Below, piece after piece: positions 23,319 through 31,662 of a DNA stretch of 64,000 nt. The DNA comes from Aquimarina sp040786285 (GTDB lineage: Bacteria; Bacteroidota; Bacteroidia; Flavobacteriales; Flavobacteriaceae), in contig NZ_JBFMKQ010000002.1 of assembly GCF_040786285.1 (NCBI RefSeq), forward strand, positions 1 through 64,000, read 5' to 3'. The notes under the pieces are model-generated. The model saw nothing but the letters and a program-made list of their open reading frames with translations. It was not told the origin of the DNA and did no database searches. Each line of letters begins with the position of its first letter. The stretch's first letter is position 1. Both the position numbers and the translations under genes were made by a program.

Positions 23319-23344
23319 AATTTACTATGCACGCATAGTAAATT
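23319..23344. promoter_or_regulatory. perfect 26-bp palindrome, likely operator of etfBA
   Basis: AATTTACTATGC-AC-GCATAGTAAATT, twelve perfect pairs around a two-base centre, ends 59 bases before the etfB start. The -7-like TACCTTCG at 23359-23366 puts it over the -33 region, so a bound dimer would repress. TetR- or MarR-type regulators use such sites, and in fatty-acid metabolism etf genes are usual targets. The regulator is not in the window. Confidence 0.7.
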
Positions 23345-23403
23345 CGACATTTTATTTGTACCTTCGCTTTTATTAATAAATTCTCAAAAAATACCTATAT
23401 AAA

Positions 23404-24150
23404 ATGAAGATATTAGTTTGTATTAGCCATGTGCCAGACACAACTTCCAAAATTAATTTTACGGATGGTGATACTAAATTTGACACTAATGGAGTGCAGT
23501 TTGTAATTAATCCGAATGATGAATTTGGATTAACTCGTGCTATGTGGTTCAAAGAAAAGCAAGGAGCGTCTGTAGATGTAGTCAATGTTGGAGGTCCTGA
23601 AACGGAGCCAACATTAAGAAAAGCACTTGCTATCGGAGCAGATAATGCAATCAGAGTTAATGCTGAAGCTACAGATGGTTTTTTTGTAGCTAAACAATTA
23701 GCAAAGGTTGCACAGGATGGAGGTTACGACCTTATTATTGGAGGAAGAGAGTCCATTGATTACAACGGAGGTATGGTGCCAGGTATGATCGCAGCTCTTA
23801 CAGGTGCTAATTTTGTTAATACATGTATTGGCCTAGAGGTTGATGGAGATACCGCTACTGCAATTCGCGAAATTGATGGAGGTAAAGAAACATCTACTAC
23901 TAAATTACCATTAGTTGTCGGAGGTCAAAAAGGACTAGTAGAAGAGAGTGATCTTCGTATTCCTAATATGCGTGGTATTATGATGGCTCGTAAAAAACCA
24001 CTTTCGGTTATAGAACCAGTAGATGCTGCTCACGAAACAAAAGCGGTTCAGTTTCAAAAACCAGCTCCAAAAGGAGATGTGAAATTAGTGTCTCCAGACA
24101 ATGTTCAAGAACTTATAGATTTATTACATAACGAAGCAAAAGCTATTTAA
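23404..24150 (+). CDS. etfB: electron transfer flavoprotein, beta subunit
   Basis: 248 residues. With EtfA forms the FAD/AMP-binding heterodimer that passes electrons from acyl-CoA dehydrogenases to the ETF:quinone oxidoreductase. Typical segments: MKILVCISHVPDTTSKI, the INPNDEFGLTRAMW recognition region, and LIIGGRESIDYNGGMVPGMI; the C-terminal PKGDVKLVSPDN arm is present. Twelve bases before etfA, one operon. The palindrome at 23319-23344 probably controls it. Confidence 0.95.
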   Translation: MKILVCISHVPDTTSKINFTDGDTKFDTNGVQFVINPNDEFGLTRAMWFKEKQGASVDVVNVGGPETEPTLRKALAIGADNAIRVNAEATDGFFVAKQLAKVAQDGGYDLIIGGRESIDYNGGMVPGMIAALTGANFVNTCIGLEVDGDTATAIREIDGGKETSTTKLPLVVGGQKGLVEESDLRIPNMRGIMMARKKPLSVIEPVDAAHETKAVQFQKPAPKGDVKLVSPDNVQELIDLLHNEAKAI

Positions 24151-24161
24151 AAGAGAAAAAT

Positions 24162-25130
24162 ATGTCAGTTTTAGTATATACAGAAAGTGAAGGAGGAAAG
24201 TTTAAAAAAGCAGCTTTCGAGGTAGCTTCTTATGCAAAAGAAGTAGCTAATATGTTAGGAACAACCGTTACTGCAGTAAGTATTAACGGAGGTGATAATA
24301 GTGAGTTAGCAACGTATGGAATAGATAAAGTATTAGAAGTAAAAGATGATAAATTATCTGGTTTTAATGCAAAAGCATATGCAGATACTATAAAACAAGC
24401 TGCGCAACAAGAAGGAACAAAAGTTGTTGTTGTGAGTTCTACTGCAGATAGCAAATTTTTAGCCCCCTTATTAGCTGTAAATCTTGATGCAGGATATGCA
24501 TCTAATGTAGTTGCATTACCAGAAAGTGCATCTCCTTTTAAGGTGAAACGAACTGCGTTTACCAATAAAGCATTTAATATCACAGAGATGGCTACAGATG
24601 TTAAGGTGATCGGATTGTCTAATAATGCATTTGGGCTTAAAGAAAACTCAGGAGCTGCTGCAGCCGAGGCTTTTGCACCTTCATTATCTGATGCAGATTT
24701 TGGAGTAAAGGTAACATCTGTTGATAAAGCTACAGATAAAGTTTCTATTGCTGATGCAGATATCGTAGTGTCTGGAGGTCGTGGATTAAAAGGACCAGAG
24801 AATTGGGGAATGATAGAAGATCTTGCAGAGGTGTTAGGAGCGGCAACAGCTTGTTCTAAGCCAGTAAGTGACATGGGATGGAGACCACATGGTGAGCATG
24901 TTGGGCAAACCGGAAAACCAGTTGCAACTAACCTGTACATAGCTATTGGAGTTTCAGGAGCAATACAACACCTTGCGGGTATTAATGCTAGTAAAGTAAA
25001 AGTAGTGATCAACAACGATCCTGAAGCACCTTTCTTTAAAGCTGCAGACTACGGAATTGTGGGAGATGCGTTTGAAGTAGTACCAAAACTTATTGAAAAA
25101 TTAAAAGAATTTAAGTCGAATAACGCATAA
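24162..25130 (+). CDS. etfA: electron transfer flavoprotein, alpha subunit
   Basis: 322 residues. N-terminal domain I (about 1-190) and the FAD-binding domain II, with VVSGGRGLKGPENWGMIED at about 204-222, then VSDMGWRPHGEHVGQTGKPV and LYIAIGVSGAIQHLAG, the conserved FAD-contact segments. Full length. A long open frame on the opposite strand is a shadow. Followed by a strong terminator. Confidence 0.95.
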   Translation: MSVLVYTESEGGKFKKAAFEVASYAKEVANMLGTTVTAVSINGGDNSELATYGIDKVLEVKDDKLSGFNAKAYADTIKQAAQQEGTKVVVVSSTADSKFLAPLLAVNLDAGYASNVVALPESASPFKVKRTAFTNKAFNITEMATDVKVIGLSNNAFGLKENSGAAAAEAFAPSLSDADFGVKVTSVDKATDKVSIADADIVVSGGRGLKGPENWGMIEDLAEVLGAATACSKPVSDMGWRPHGEHVGQTGKPVATNLYIAIGVSGAIQHLAGINASKVKVVINNDPEAPFFKAADYGIVGDAFEVVPKLIEKLKEFKSNNA

Positions 25131-25152
25131 TTTTCATAAATTGTGCCCAATT

Positions 25153-25205
25153 GAGGGCTGTTTGAACTTAGGTAAAAGTCCATGTGTTCAAACAGCTCTT
25201 TTTTT
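25153..25205 (+). terminator. intrinsic terminator of etfBA
   Basis: GAGGGCTGTTTGAAC (25153-25167) pairs with GTTCAAACAGCTC (25186-25198), with a bulge, followed by seven T. It lies before ATG 25218 of the next gene, which excludes an upstream start at 25182. Confidence 0.85.
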
Positions 25206-25217
25206 ATTGAGAGCGTT

Positions 25218-25835
25218 ATGAGTTTAGTTCGACTGAACATAAAAGGAATATCTTACAGTCAAACCCAAAATGGTGCATATGCACTAATCTTAAGTGAAGT
25301 AGATGGGGAAAGAAAATTGCCAATCGTTATAGGAGCGTTTGAAGCGCAGTCTATAGCAATTGCTTTAGAAAAAGAGATTAAACCTCCAAGACCATTAACC
25401 CATGATCTTTTTAAAAACTTCTCGGATCGATTTGATATTATCATTAAACAAGTGATCATTCATAAATTGGTAGATGGCGTTTTTTATTCGAGTATAATTT
25501 GTGAACGAGATAAGATAGAAGAAATCATAGACGCTAGAACAAGCGATGCTATTGCGCTTGCACTTCGTTTTCAAGCACCAATTTTCACATACAAAAACAT
25601 ACTTGATCAAGCTGGGATATACCTTAAAGTTAATCCCAAAAAGGATGATGAAAATGATCCAGAAAGTTTGTTGGTAGACGAATTGGTATCAGAAGATGTT
25701 GAAATGGTTGGTAAAGAAACCAGCTATAAAGACCTGTCTTTGGATGAACTTAATCGTATGCTTGATCAGGCTGTTACCAACGAAGATTATGAGCTTGCTG
25801 CCAGAATAAGGGATGAAATCTCTAAGCGGGAATAG
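25218..25835 (+). CDS. bifunctional nuclease (BFN/DUF151) and UVR domain protein
   Basis: 205 residues from ATG 25218 (MSLVRLNIKGISYSQTQNGA). BFN domain at about 1-135 (LPIVIGAFEAQSIAIALEKE; ARTSDAIALALRFQAPIFTY) and a UvrB/UvrC motif at the C-terminus (about 172-205, LNRMLDQAVTNEDYELAARI). BFN proteins have been reported to have RNase and DNase activity; the UVR motif mediates protein contacts. The combination is common in Bacteroidota. Its stop lies 67 bases before the transporter start, probably the same transcript. Confidence 0.88.
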   Translation: MSLVRLNIKGISYSQTQNGAYALILSEVDGERKLPIVIGAFEAQSIAIALEKEIKPPRPLTHDLFKNFSDRFDIIIKQVIIHKLVDGVFYSSIICERDKIEEIIDARTSDAIALALRFQAPIFTYKNILDQAGIYLKVNPKKDDENDPESLLVDELVSEDVEMVGKETSYKDLSLDELNRMLDQAVTNEDYELAARIRDEISKRE

Positions 25836-25902
25836 CTTTGAATACTACAATCACACACTATTTTTGGGATCTAATTATATGTTATCAATGAATTCTATTT
25901 TT

Positions 25903-27606
25903 ATGAAGAAAGGATTACTTACTTTTCTGTTTTCACTATTTGTTTTTATCACATTATCGGCTCAATCTATAGAGAAGAAATGGACACTACATGAAAGTAC
26001 AGATGCTTCAGGTGAAGTTATTAAAGTGAAAAAAGGAGATTACTTCCAATTTGATAAAGGACAGTTTTCTTTTACTGTTGCCGCTGAAGAATCCTTAAAA
26101 GGAGATTATTTACAACAACATAATGTTTTACTTCTTTTTCCGGATATAGCAGAAGATTCAATCATAAAATATAAAATCAATACCATTACAGATTCTACAT
26201 TAGTATTATCTAAGAAAGGGATTTCTTATACACTAATGGCTCAAGAAGAAATTAAAGAAATTACTCCGGCAATAAAAGGTGCCAGCGAGCTTATTCCAAA
26301 TCAAGGGTTTTCTTTCGGTAGTTTGTGGAGAGGTTTGTTAGGGATGCTTGTACTTTTGGTAATTGCATACCTGTTTAGTAGTAATCGAAAGGCTATAAAT
26401 TGGAAAACAGTTGGATTAGGTATCGGGTTTCAATTAATAATTGCCATCGGAGTTTTAAAAGTACCACTTGTTCAAACGATATTTGAATGGGTTGGAAGCC
26501 TATTTGTTAGTGTTTTAGACTTTACAAGAGCAGGAAGTAAATTTCTTTTTGAAGGTTTGGTTGTAGACATGGACACCTTTGGTTTTATATTCGCTTTTCA
26601 AGTATTACCAACTATTATATTCTTTTCAGCTTTAACCTCTTTATTATTTTATTTAGGTATTATTCAAAAAGTAGTAAAAGGTTTGGCTTGGTTGTTAACT
26701 AAAACACTAAAGATATCTGGAGCAGAAAGTTTAAGTGTCGCTGGTAACATCTTTTTAGGCCAAACAGAAGCGCCTCTATTAATTAAAGCCTATTTAGAAA
26801 AGATGAATAAGTCTGAAATGCTATTGGTTATGATCGGTGGCATGGCAACTGTTGCAGGAGCGGTATTGGCAGCTTATATCGGATTTTTAGGAGGAGACGA
26901 CCCAGTTTTACGATTACAATTTGCAAAACACCTATTAGCAGCATCAGTAATGGCAGCTCCTGGAGCAATTATTATTTCTAAAATACTATTTCCGCAAACA
27001 GAAGAAATTAATACAGACGTACATGTTTCTTCAGAAAAAATAGGATCTAATGTTTTAGACGCTATAGCAAACGGAACAACTGAAGGTTTAAAACTAGCTG
27101 TAAATGTTGGCGCTATGTTATTAGTGTTTGTAGCCTTTATTGCCATGCTGAATGGTATATTGAGTTGGGTTGGAGACATTACTTCTATAAATACTTGGAT
27201 AGCATCAAACACAGTTTACCAAAGCTTATCTCTTGAACTTATTTTAGGCTATCTTTTTGCACCATTAATGTGGCTGATTGGAGTCGCCAAAGAAGACATA
27301 GCTTTAATGGGACAACTCTTAGGAATAAAACTAGCAGCTAGTGAGTTTGTTGGTTATATACAATTGGCAGATTTAAAAAATGTAACAAATGCAACACATT
27401 TAACCTATAACAAATCTGTTATCATGGCTACGTATATGCTATGTGGATTTGCCAATTTTGCATCTATAGGGATACAAATAGGAGGAATAGGATCTCTGGC
27501 ACCAGGTCAACGCAAAACATTATCAGAGTTTGGTATGAAAGCACTTATTGGTGGTACAATTGCTTCATTATTATCTGCTACCATTGCTGGAATGATAATT
27601 GGGTAA
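25903..27606 (+). CDS. concentrative nucleoside transporter (NupC/CNT family)
   Basis: 567 residues from ATG 25903, chosen because it opens a signal peptide (MKKGLLTFLFSLFVFITLSA); earlier in-frame ATGs at 25813, 25879 and 25888 overlap or follow the previous gene closely. A periplasmic beta domain of about 140 residues comes first, then the CNT core with about ten helices: WKTVGLGIGFQ, the inner NIFLGQTEAPLLIKAYL and AYIGFLGG gating segments, and GFANFASIGIQIGGIGSLAP. Imports nucleosides with H+ or Na+. The N-terminal extension is typical of Bacteroidota CNTs; its role is unknown. Confidence 0.9.
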   Translation: MKKGLLTFLFSLFVFITLSAQSIEKKWTLHESTDASGEVIKVKKGDYFQFDKGQFSFTVAAEESLKGDYLQQHNVLLLFPDIAEDSIIKYKINTITDSTLVLSKKGISYTLMAQEEIKEITPAIKGASELIPNQGFSFGSLWRGLLGMLVLLVIAYLFSSNRKAINWKTVGLGIGFQLIIAIGVLKVPLVQTIFEWVGSLFVSVLDFTRAGSKFLFEGLVVDMDTFGFIFAFQVLPTIIFFSALTSLLFYLGIIQKVVKGLAWLLTKTLKISGAESLSVAGNIFLGQTEAPLLIKAYLEKMNKSEMLLVMIGGMATVAGAVLAAYIGFLGGDDPVLRLQFAKHLLAASVMAAPGAIIISKILFPQTEEINTDVHVSSEKIGSNVLDAIANGTTEGLKLAVNVGAMLLVFVAFIAMLNGILSWVGDITSINTWIASNTVYQSLSLELILGYLFAPLMWLIGVAKEDIALMGQLLGIKLAASEFVGYIQLADLKNVTNATHLTYNKSVIMATYMLCGFANFASIGIQIGGIGSLAPGQRKTLSEFGMKALIGGTIASLLSATIAGMIIG

Positions 27607-27759
27607 AAATTCCCTCTAATTTTTGTTGAAATAATGATTTTCTAAGTAGTTTATAACTATTTAACAATCTTTTGGGTAAAAGGTGTCTCGAAACCTATTT
27701 TTTGTATATTTGAGAAGACTATAACAACTTTAACAATAACGTAAACAGTAAGAGAGAAT

Positions 27760-28584
27760 ATGAGGCAATACCTTGACCTTGTTCGTCATGTAATTGAAAA
27801 TGGGAATGTAAAAGAAGATCGAACCGGCACAGGCACAAAAAGCGTTTTTGGATATCAAATGCGTTTTGACCTAAGTGAAGGCTTCCCCATGGTTACAACC
27901 AAAAAACTACATCTTAAATCAATAGTTCATGAATTATTATGGTTTTTGAAAGGGGATACTAATATAGCATATCTTCAAGAAAATGGCGTGCGTATCTGGA
28001 ATGAATGGGCAGACGAAAACGGCGATCTGGGTCCTGTTTATGGTCACCAATGGCGCAACTGGGATAGTAATGAGATTGATCAGATAAAAGAAGTAGTAGA
28101 AGCACTTAAAAATAACCCAGATAGCAGACGAATGTTAGTTTCTGCCTGGAACCCAAGTGTGTTGCCCGATACCTCAAAATCTTTTTCCGAAAATGTAGCT
28201 AATGGTAAAGCTGCTTTACCACCATGTCATGCTTTCTTTCAGTTTTATGTTGCTGAGGGTAAATTATCTTGCCAGTTATATCAACGTAGTGCAGACATAT
28301 TTTTGGGAGTACCATTTAATATTGCATCATATGCTTTGTTTACAATGATGATGGCACAAGTATGTGGTTATGAAGCAGGAGATTTTATACATACTTTTGG
28401 GGATGCACATATCTACAATAATCACTTAGAACAATTAGATTTACAGTTATCCAGAGAACCACGTAAATTACCTAAAATGATACTCAATCCTAAGGTTAAA
28501 GATATTTTTGGCTTTGTTTTTGATGATTTCACATTAGTAGACTACGATCCGCACCCACATATTAAGGGAGCGGTAGCAGTTTAG
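27760..28584 (+). CDS. thyA: thymidylate synthase
   Basis: 274 residues. Methylates dUMP to dTMP using methylene-tetrahydrofolate. Active-site Cys156 in ALPPCHAFFQFY; dUMP-binding QRSADIFLGVPFNIASYA and the DAHIYNNHLEQ segment are intact. An insertion of about ten residues before the catalytic Cys (TSKSFSENVANGK) is known from other Bacteroidota. The folate partner DHFR lies 6 kb downstream at 34883 as a fusion. Confidence 0.95.
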   Translation: MRQYLDLVRHVIENGNVKEDRTGTGTKSVFGYQMRFDLSEGFPMVTTKKLHLKSIVHELLWFLKGDTNIAYLQENGVRIWNEWADENGDLGPVYGHQWRNWDSNEIDQIKEVVEALKNNPDSRRMLVSAWNPSVLPDTSKSFSENVANGKAALPPCHAFFQFYVAEGKLSCQLYQRSADIFLGVPFNIASYALFTMMMAQVCGYEAGDFIHTFGDAHIYNNHLEQLDLQLSREPRKLPKMILNPKVKDIFGFVFDDFTLVDYDPHPHIKGAVAV

Positions 28585-28607
28585 CTCCAAATTTAAAGTA
28601 TGATACT

Positions 28608-29033
28608 ATGAGAAAACTAGTACTAATATTTGCAATCTTGCTTTCAGGATTTTCCTTTGCACAAGGAGGAATAATTCTCTCGCAAGAAAATGCAGCCGAA
28701 AAAGGTATTACACCTATATGGCCAAAATGTGAACGTTCAAGACAAACCCCTGCACAATGTTTCGATAATAAATTGAGGAATCATATCATTGCTAATTTTG
28801 AATATCCAGATATTGCTGTAGCAGAAGGGTTAGAGGGTACTGTAACTGTAGAATTTCTTATTGATAAGAAAGGTAAAGTAGAAGTATTAGAAGTAACTGG
28901 AGCTCATCGATATTTACAAAGAGAAGCAGTAAGAATTGTTAGAGCTATACCAAGAATGGAACCGGGTAAATGGGGGGAAAAACCTATAGCCATAGCATAT
29001 ACAGTTCCTATTACTTTTATAAAACCGCAATAA
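28608..29033 (+). CDS. TonB C-terminal domain (energy transducer-like) protein
   Basis: 141 residues. Signal peptide (FAILLSGFSFAQG) and a TonB C-terminal fold at about 55-141 (FEYPDIAVAEGLEGTVTVEF; VTGAHRYLQREAVRIVRAIP; VPITFIKPQ). It lacks the N-terminal membrane anchor and proline-rich spacer of true TonB, so it is a secreted periplasmic TonB-like protein. Four cysteines are unusual. Follows thyA by 23 bases and may be co-transcribed. Confidence 0.8.
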   Translation: MRKLVLIFAILLSGFSFAQGGIILSQENAAEKGITPIWPKCERSRQTPAQCFDNKLRNHIIANFEYPDIAVAEGLEGTVTVEFLIDKKGKVEVLEVTGAHRYLQREAVRIVRAIPRMEPGKWGEKPIAIAYTVPITFIKPQ

Positions 29034-29094
29034 AATATAGAATATTTTAACATTGGATTAACCTTGTTAAAGTTCTTACAAAAATAAAAATCAG

Positions 29095-29136
29095 TAAATT
29101 TGAGTGTATTCGTATAAATCGGATACACTTTTTTTT
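29095..29136 (+). promoter_or_regulatory. egtB promoter element overlapping a terminator hairpin
   Basis: TAAATTTG (29095-29102) is a -7 box. Directly after it AGTGTATTCG (29103-29112) pairs with CGGATACACT (29120-29129), ten pairs including one G-U, followed by eight T and then ATG 29137. The hairpin ends transcripts from thyA and the TonB-like gene; transcripts starting near 29108 would carry only part of it. Confidence 0.6.
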
Positions 29137-30303
29137 ATGATTGTTATTGATAATTTGCTTACTTCTTTTTTGAAAACCCGTTCAGATACAGAAGAAATTT
29201 GTGCCCCGCTTCAGGTTGAAGATTATGTGATCCAGCCAGTAGTAGATGTTTCTCCTCCTAAGTGGCATTTAGGACATACAACTTGGTTTTTTGAAGAATT
29301 TATTTTAGCAAAATACGCTAAAGGTTATAAACGTTTTCATCCAGAATACGCTTATGTTTTTAACAGCTATTATGAAAGCATAGGAAAACGAGTAATACGA
29401 ACCAATAGAGGTAACCTTTCAAGACCTACAGTAAGCGAAGTATTTGAGTATAGAGATTATGTGACTTTGCATTTACAATCTTTTCTTGAAGAAAACACAA
29501 ACGAAGAAATACAAAATTTATTAGAAATAGGTATTCATCATGAGAAACAACACCAGGAATTATTGATTACTGATATAAAATTTATACTTGGTAATAATCC
29601 ACTATTTCCTAAGTACAATGATACGTTTACAGAAAACCATGTTTCTAATGCTTCACCAGAATATATTACAATTGAAGAAGGAATCTATGATATAGGATAT
29701 AAAGGATCCGATTTTTGTTATGATAATGAGCTTGGTGTACATAAAGTGTTTCTTCAAGAATATACCATTGCAAACCAATTGATATCTAATAAAGAATATC
29801 TTGAATTTATTAAGGATAAAGGATATGAGAATAGCTTGCTTTGGCATGCTGAAGCTTGGGATTGGTTGCAGAATGAAAATTATAAAGCACCATTATATTG
29901 GCATAAAATTGATGGCGAATATCACCAATATACTTTACAAGGGTTAAAAAAGTTGAATCCTGATCATTCATTAACCCATATCTCATATTATGAGGCATTT
30001 GCGTTTTCTCAATGGAAAGGTGAGCGTTTGCCTACCGAGTTTGAATGGGAAGTTGCGCAACCTTATTTTAACTGGGGAGAGCGTTGGGAATGGACAGAAA
30101 GTGCATATTTACCATATCCAAATTATAAAAAAGCTCCAGGAGCATTAGGCGAATATAATGGCAAATTTATGGTGAATCAAAAAGTACTCCGTGGTGGCTC
30201 GGTGGCCACGCCACAATATCATACTAGACCTACATATCGTAATTTTTTTCATCCATACCTAAGATGGCAATTTACCGGATTGCGATTGGTAAAAGATAAC
30301 TAA
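29137..30303 (+). CDS. egtB: ergothioneine biosynthesis protein EgtB-like (sulfoxide synthase)
   Basis: 388 residues from ATG 29137; a frame from 29104 would run through the terminator hairpin. N-terminal DinB-like domain with iron ligands in WHLGHTTWFFEEF and HHEKQHQELL, C-terminal formylglycine-generating-enzyme (FGE-sulfatase) domain with RLPTEFEWEVAQ, LRGGSVAT and FFHPYLRWQFTGLRLV. Joins a sulfur donor to trimethylhistidine using O2. Eleven bases before egtD, a clear operon. Ovothiol-type OvoA is less likely because the methyltransferase is separate. Confidence 0.88.
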   Translation: MIVIDNLLTSFLKTRSDTEEICAPLQVEDYVIQPVVDVSPPKWHLGHTTWFFEEFILAKYAKGYKRFHPEYAYVFNSYYESIGKRVIRTNRGNLSRPTVSEVFEYRDYVTLHLQSFLEENTNEEIQNLLEIGIHHEKQHQELLITDIKFILGNNPLFPKYNDTFTENHVSNASPEYITIEEGIYDIGYKGSDFCYDNELGVHKVFLQEYTIANQLISNKEYLEFIKDKGYENSLLWHAEAWDWLQNENYKAPLYWHKIDGEYHQYTLQGLKKLNPDHSLTHISYYEAFAFSQWKGERLPTEFEWEVAQPYFNWGERWEWTESAYLPYPNYKKAPGALGEYNGKFMVNQKVLRGGSVATPQYHTRPTYRNFFHPYLRWQFTGLRLVKDN

Positions 30304-30314
30304 TTCCATTTCAC

Positions 30315-31286
30315 ATGAACTCCAAAGAACAAAAAGTAATAATCTCTACTTTCGAAAAAGAAGTGTGCGAAGGTTTAACGGCTTTCCCAAAGTACTTATC
30401 CTCAAAATACTTTTATGACGAGGTAGGAGACGAGCTTTTTCAACAAATTATGGCCCTTCCCGAATATTATCTCACAAGGGCAGAGTATGAAATTTTTGAG
30501 ACGCATAAATTGGCTATTACTCAAAACTTTGATGCTAATAAAGAAGGTTTCGATCTAATAGAACTTGGTGCTGGGGACGGTAAAAAAACCAAAGTGCTAT
30601 TAAAAGAATTGGTAGATCAGAACTACAATTTTGTTTATAAACCAATAGATATAAGCGAAAATGCAGTTGATGGATTAATGGATAACCTGAATCAAGAGAT
30701 GCCAAAGGTTGTTGTAGAAGGCCAAATAGGAGAGTATTTTGAGGTTTTAGACCGATTAAAACACATAAGTGATCGCAAAAAAGTGATTATGGTATTGGGA
30801 TCTAATATTGGTAACTTACTACACCCTAGAGCCATTCAGTTTTTAAAAAAATTATGTAATGCCATGAATTCAGCAGACCTTGTATTTATGGGATTTGATC
30901 AAAAAAAACATCCACAGAAAGTTTTAGATGCTTATAACGACAAATCAGGAGTAACAGCAGCTTTTAATAAAAATATTTTAACACGAATTAATAAAGAGCT
31001 TAACGGAAATTTTGATCTTGATAAATTTATGCACTGGGAAACCTATGATCCTGAAAACGGAACGGCTAAAAGTTATCTTATCAGTACAGAAAAACAAACT
31101 GTAGATATCGATAATTTATCCTTAGAAGTTCATTTCGAAGCATGGGAGAGTATTCATACCGAGATTTCTCAGAAATATGATGACGATATTGTAAAGTGGC
31201 TTGCTGAAGAATCTGGTCTTAAAATTGTAGAATCTTTTTCAGATACCAATAATGATTACAAAGATTACTTGCTTAAAAAAAGCTAA
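30315..31286 (+). CDS. egtD: L-histidine N-alpha-methyltransferase (EgtD)
   Basis: 323 residues. SAM-dependent methyltransferase that makes hercynine from histidine. Family segments: LSSKYFYDEVGDELFQQIMALPEYYLTRAE (split motif at about 25-55), DLIELGAGDGKKT as motif I, LGSNIGNLL, and the C-terminal substrate region with LEVHFEAWESIHTEIS. Full length. Adjacent egtB supports ergothioneine synthesis; egtA, egtC and egtE are not in the window, as is common in short bacterial pathways. Confidence 0.92.
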   Translation: MNSKEQKVIISTFEKEVCEGLTAFPKYLSSKYFYDEVGDELFQQIMALPEYYLTRAEYEIFETHKLAITQNFDANKEGFDLIELGAGDGKKTKVLLKELVDQNYNFVYKPIDISENAVDGLMDNLNQEMPKVVVEGQIGEYFEVLDRLKHISDRKKVIMVLGSNIGNLLHPRAIQFLKKLCNAMNSADLVFMGFDQKKHPQKVLDAYNDKSGVTAAFNKNILTRINKELNGNFDLDKFMHWETYDPENGTAKSYLISTEKQTVDIDNLSLEVHFEAWESIHTEISQKYDDDIVKWLAEESGLKIVESFSDTNNDYKDYLLKKS

Positions 31287-31318
31287 AATAGAATATAAAA
31301 AACTCAAAACTTAAACAC

Positions 31319-31600
31319 ATGAAAGCGATTTGGAATGGTAAGATCATAGCAGAAAGTAATGATACTAAGGTGATAGAGAATAACCACTATTTTCCTCCCG
31401 AAACTATAAAAAAAGAGTTTTTTAAATCTAGTGATACACACACTAATTGCCCATGGAAAGGAATGGCTTCATATTACACTGTTGAAGTAGACGGAAAAGA
31501 AAATCAGGATGCTGCTTGGTATTATCCCGAAACAAGTGATCTTGCAAAACAAATCAAAGGGTATGTTGCCTTTTGGAAAGGTGTTGAGGTTGTAGACTAA
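31319..31600 (+). CDS. DUF427 domain protein
   Basis: 93 residues, one complete DUF427 domain (MKAIWNGKIIAESNDTKVIE; CPWKGMASYYTVEVDG; DAAWYYPETSDLAKQIKGYV). Function unknown; the fold is a small beta-barrel. It follows egtD by 32 bases and ends the cluster. A decayed second copy is at 33973-34068, and both share a hairpin across the stop codon. Confidence 0.88.
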   Translation: MKAIWNGKIIAESNDTKVIENNHYFPPETIKKEFFKSSDTHTNCPWKGMASYYTVEVDGKENQDAAWYYPETSDLAKQIKGYVAFWKGVEVVD

Positions 31601-31617
31601 CACTCAACCACAACACC
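31580..31617 (+). terminator. terminator-like hairpin overlapping the DUF427 stop
   Basis: GGTGTTG-A-GGTTG (31580-31592) pairs with CAACC-A-CAACACC (31605-31617), twelve pairs with one A-A mismatch; a weak T run follows. The stop codon lies in the loop. Confidence 0.55.
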
Positions 31618-31662
31618 TCAAATGTTTTTATTTATAATGATTTACTGTAATTTTTGAATGAA

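Noticed and set aside
24230..25015. Long open frame opposite etfA
   Set aside because: EtfA is full length with clear FAD motifs; the antisense frame follows from its codon usage.
25182..25217. Upstream start for the BFN/UVR protein
   Set aside because: The region is the 3' arm and T run of the etfBA terminator, so translation from there is implausible.
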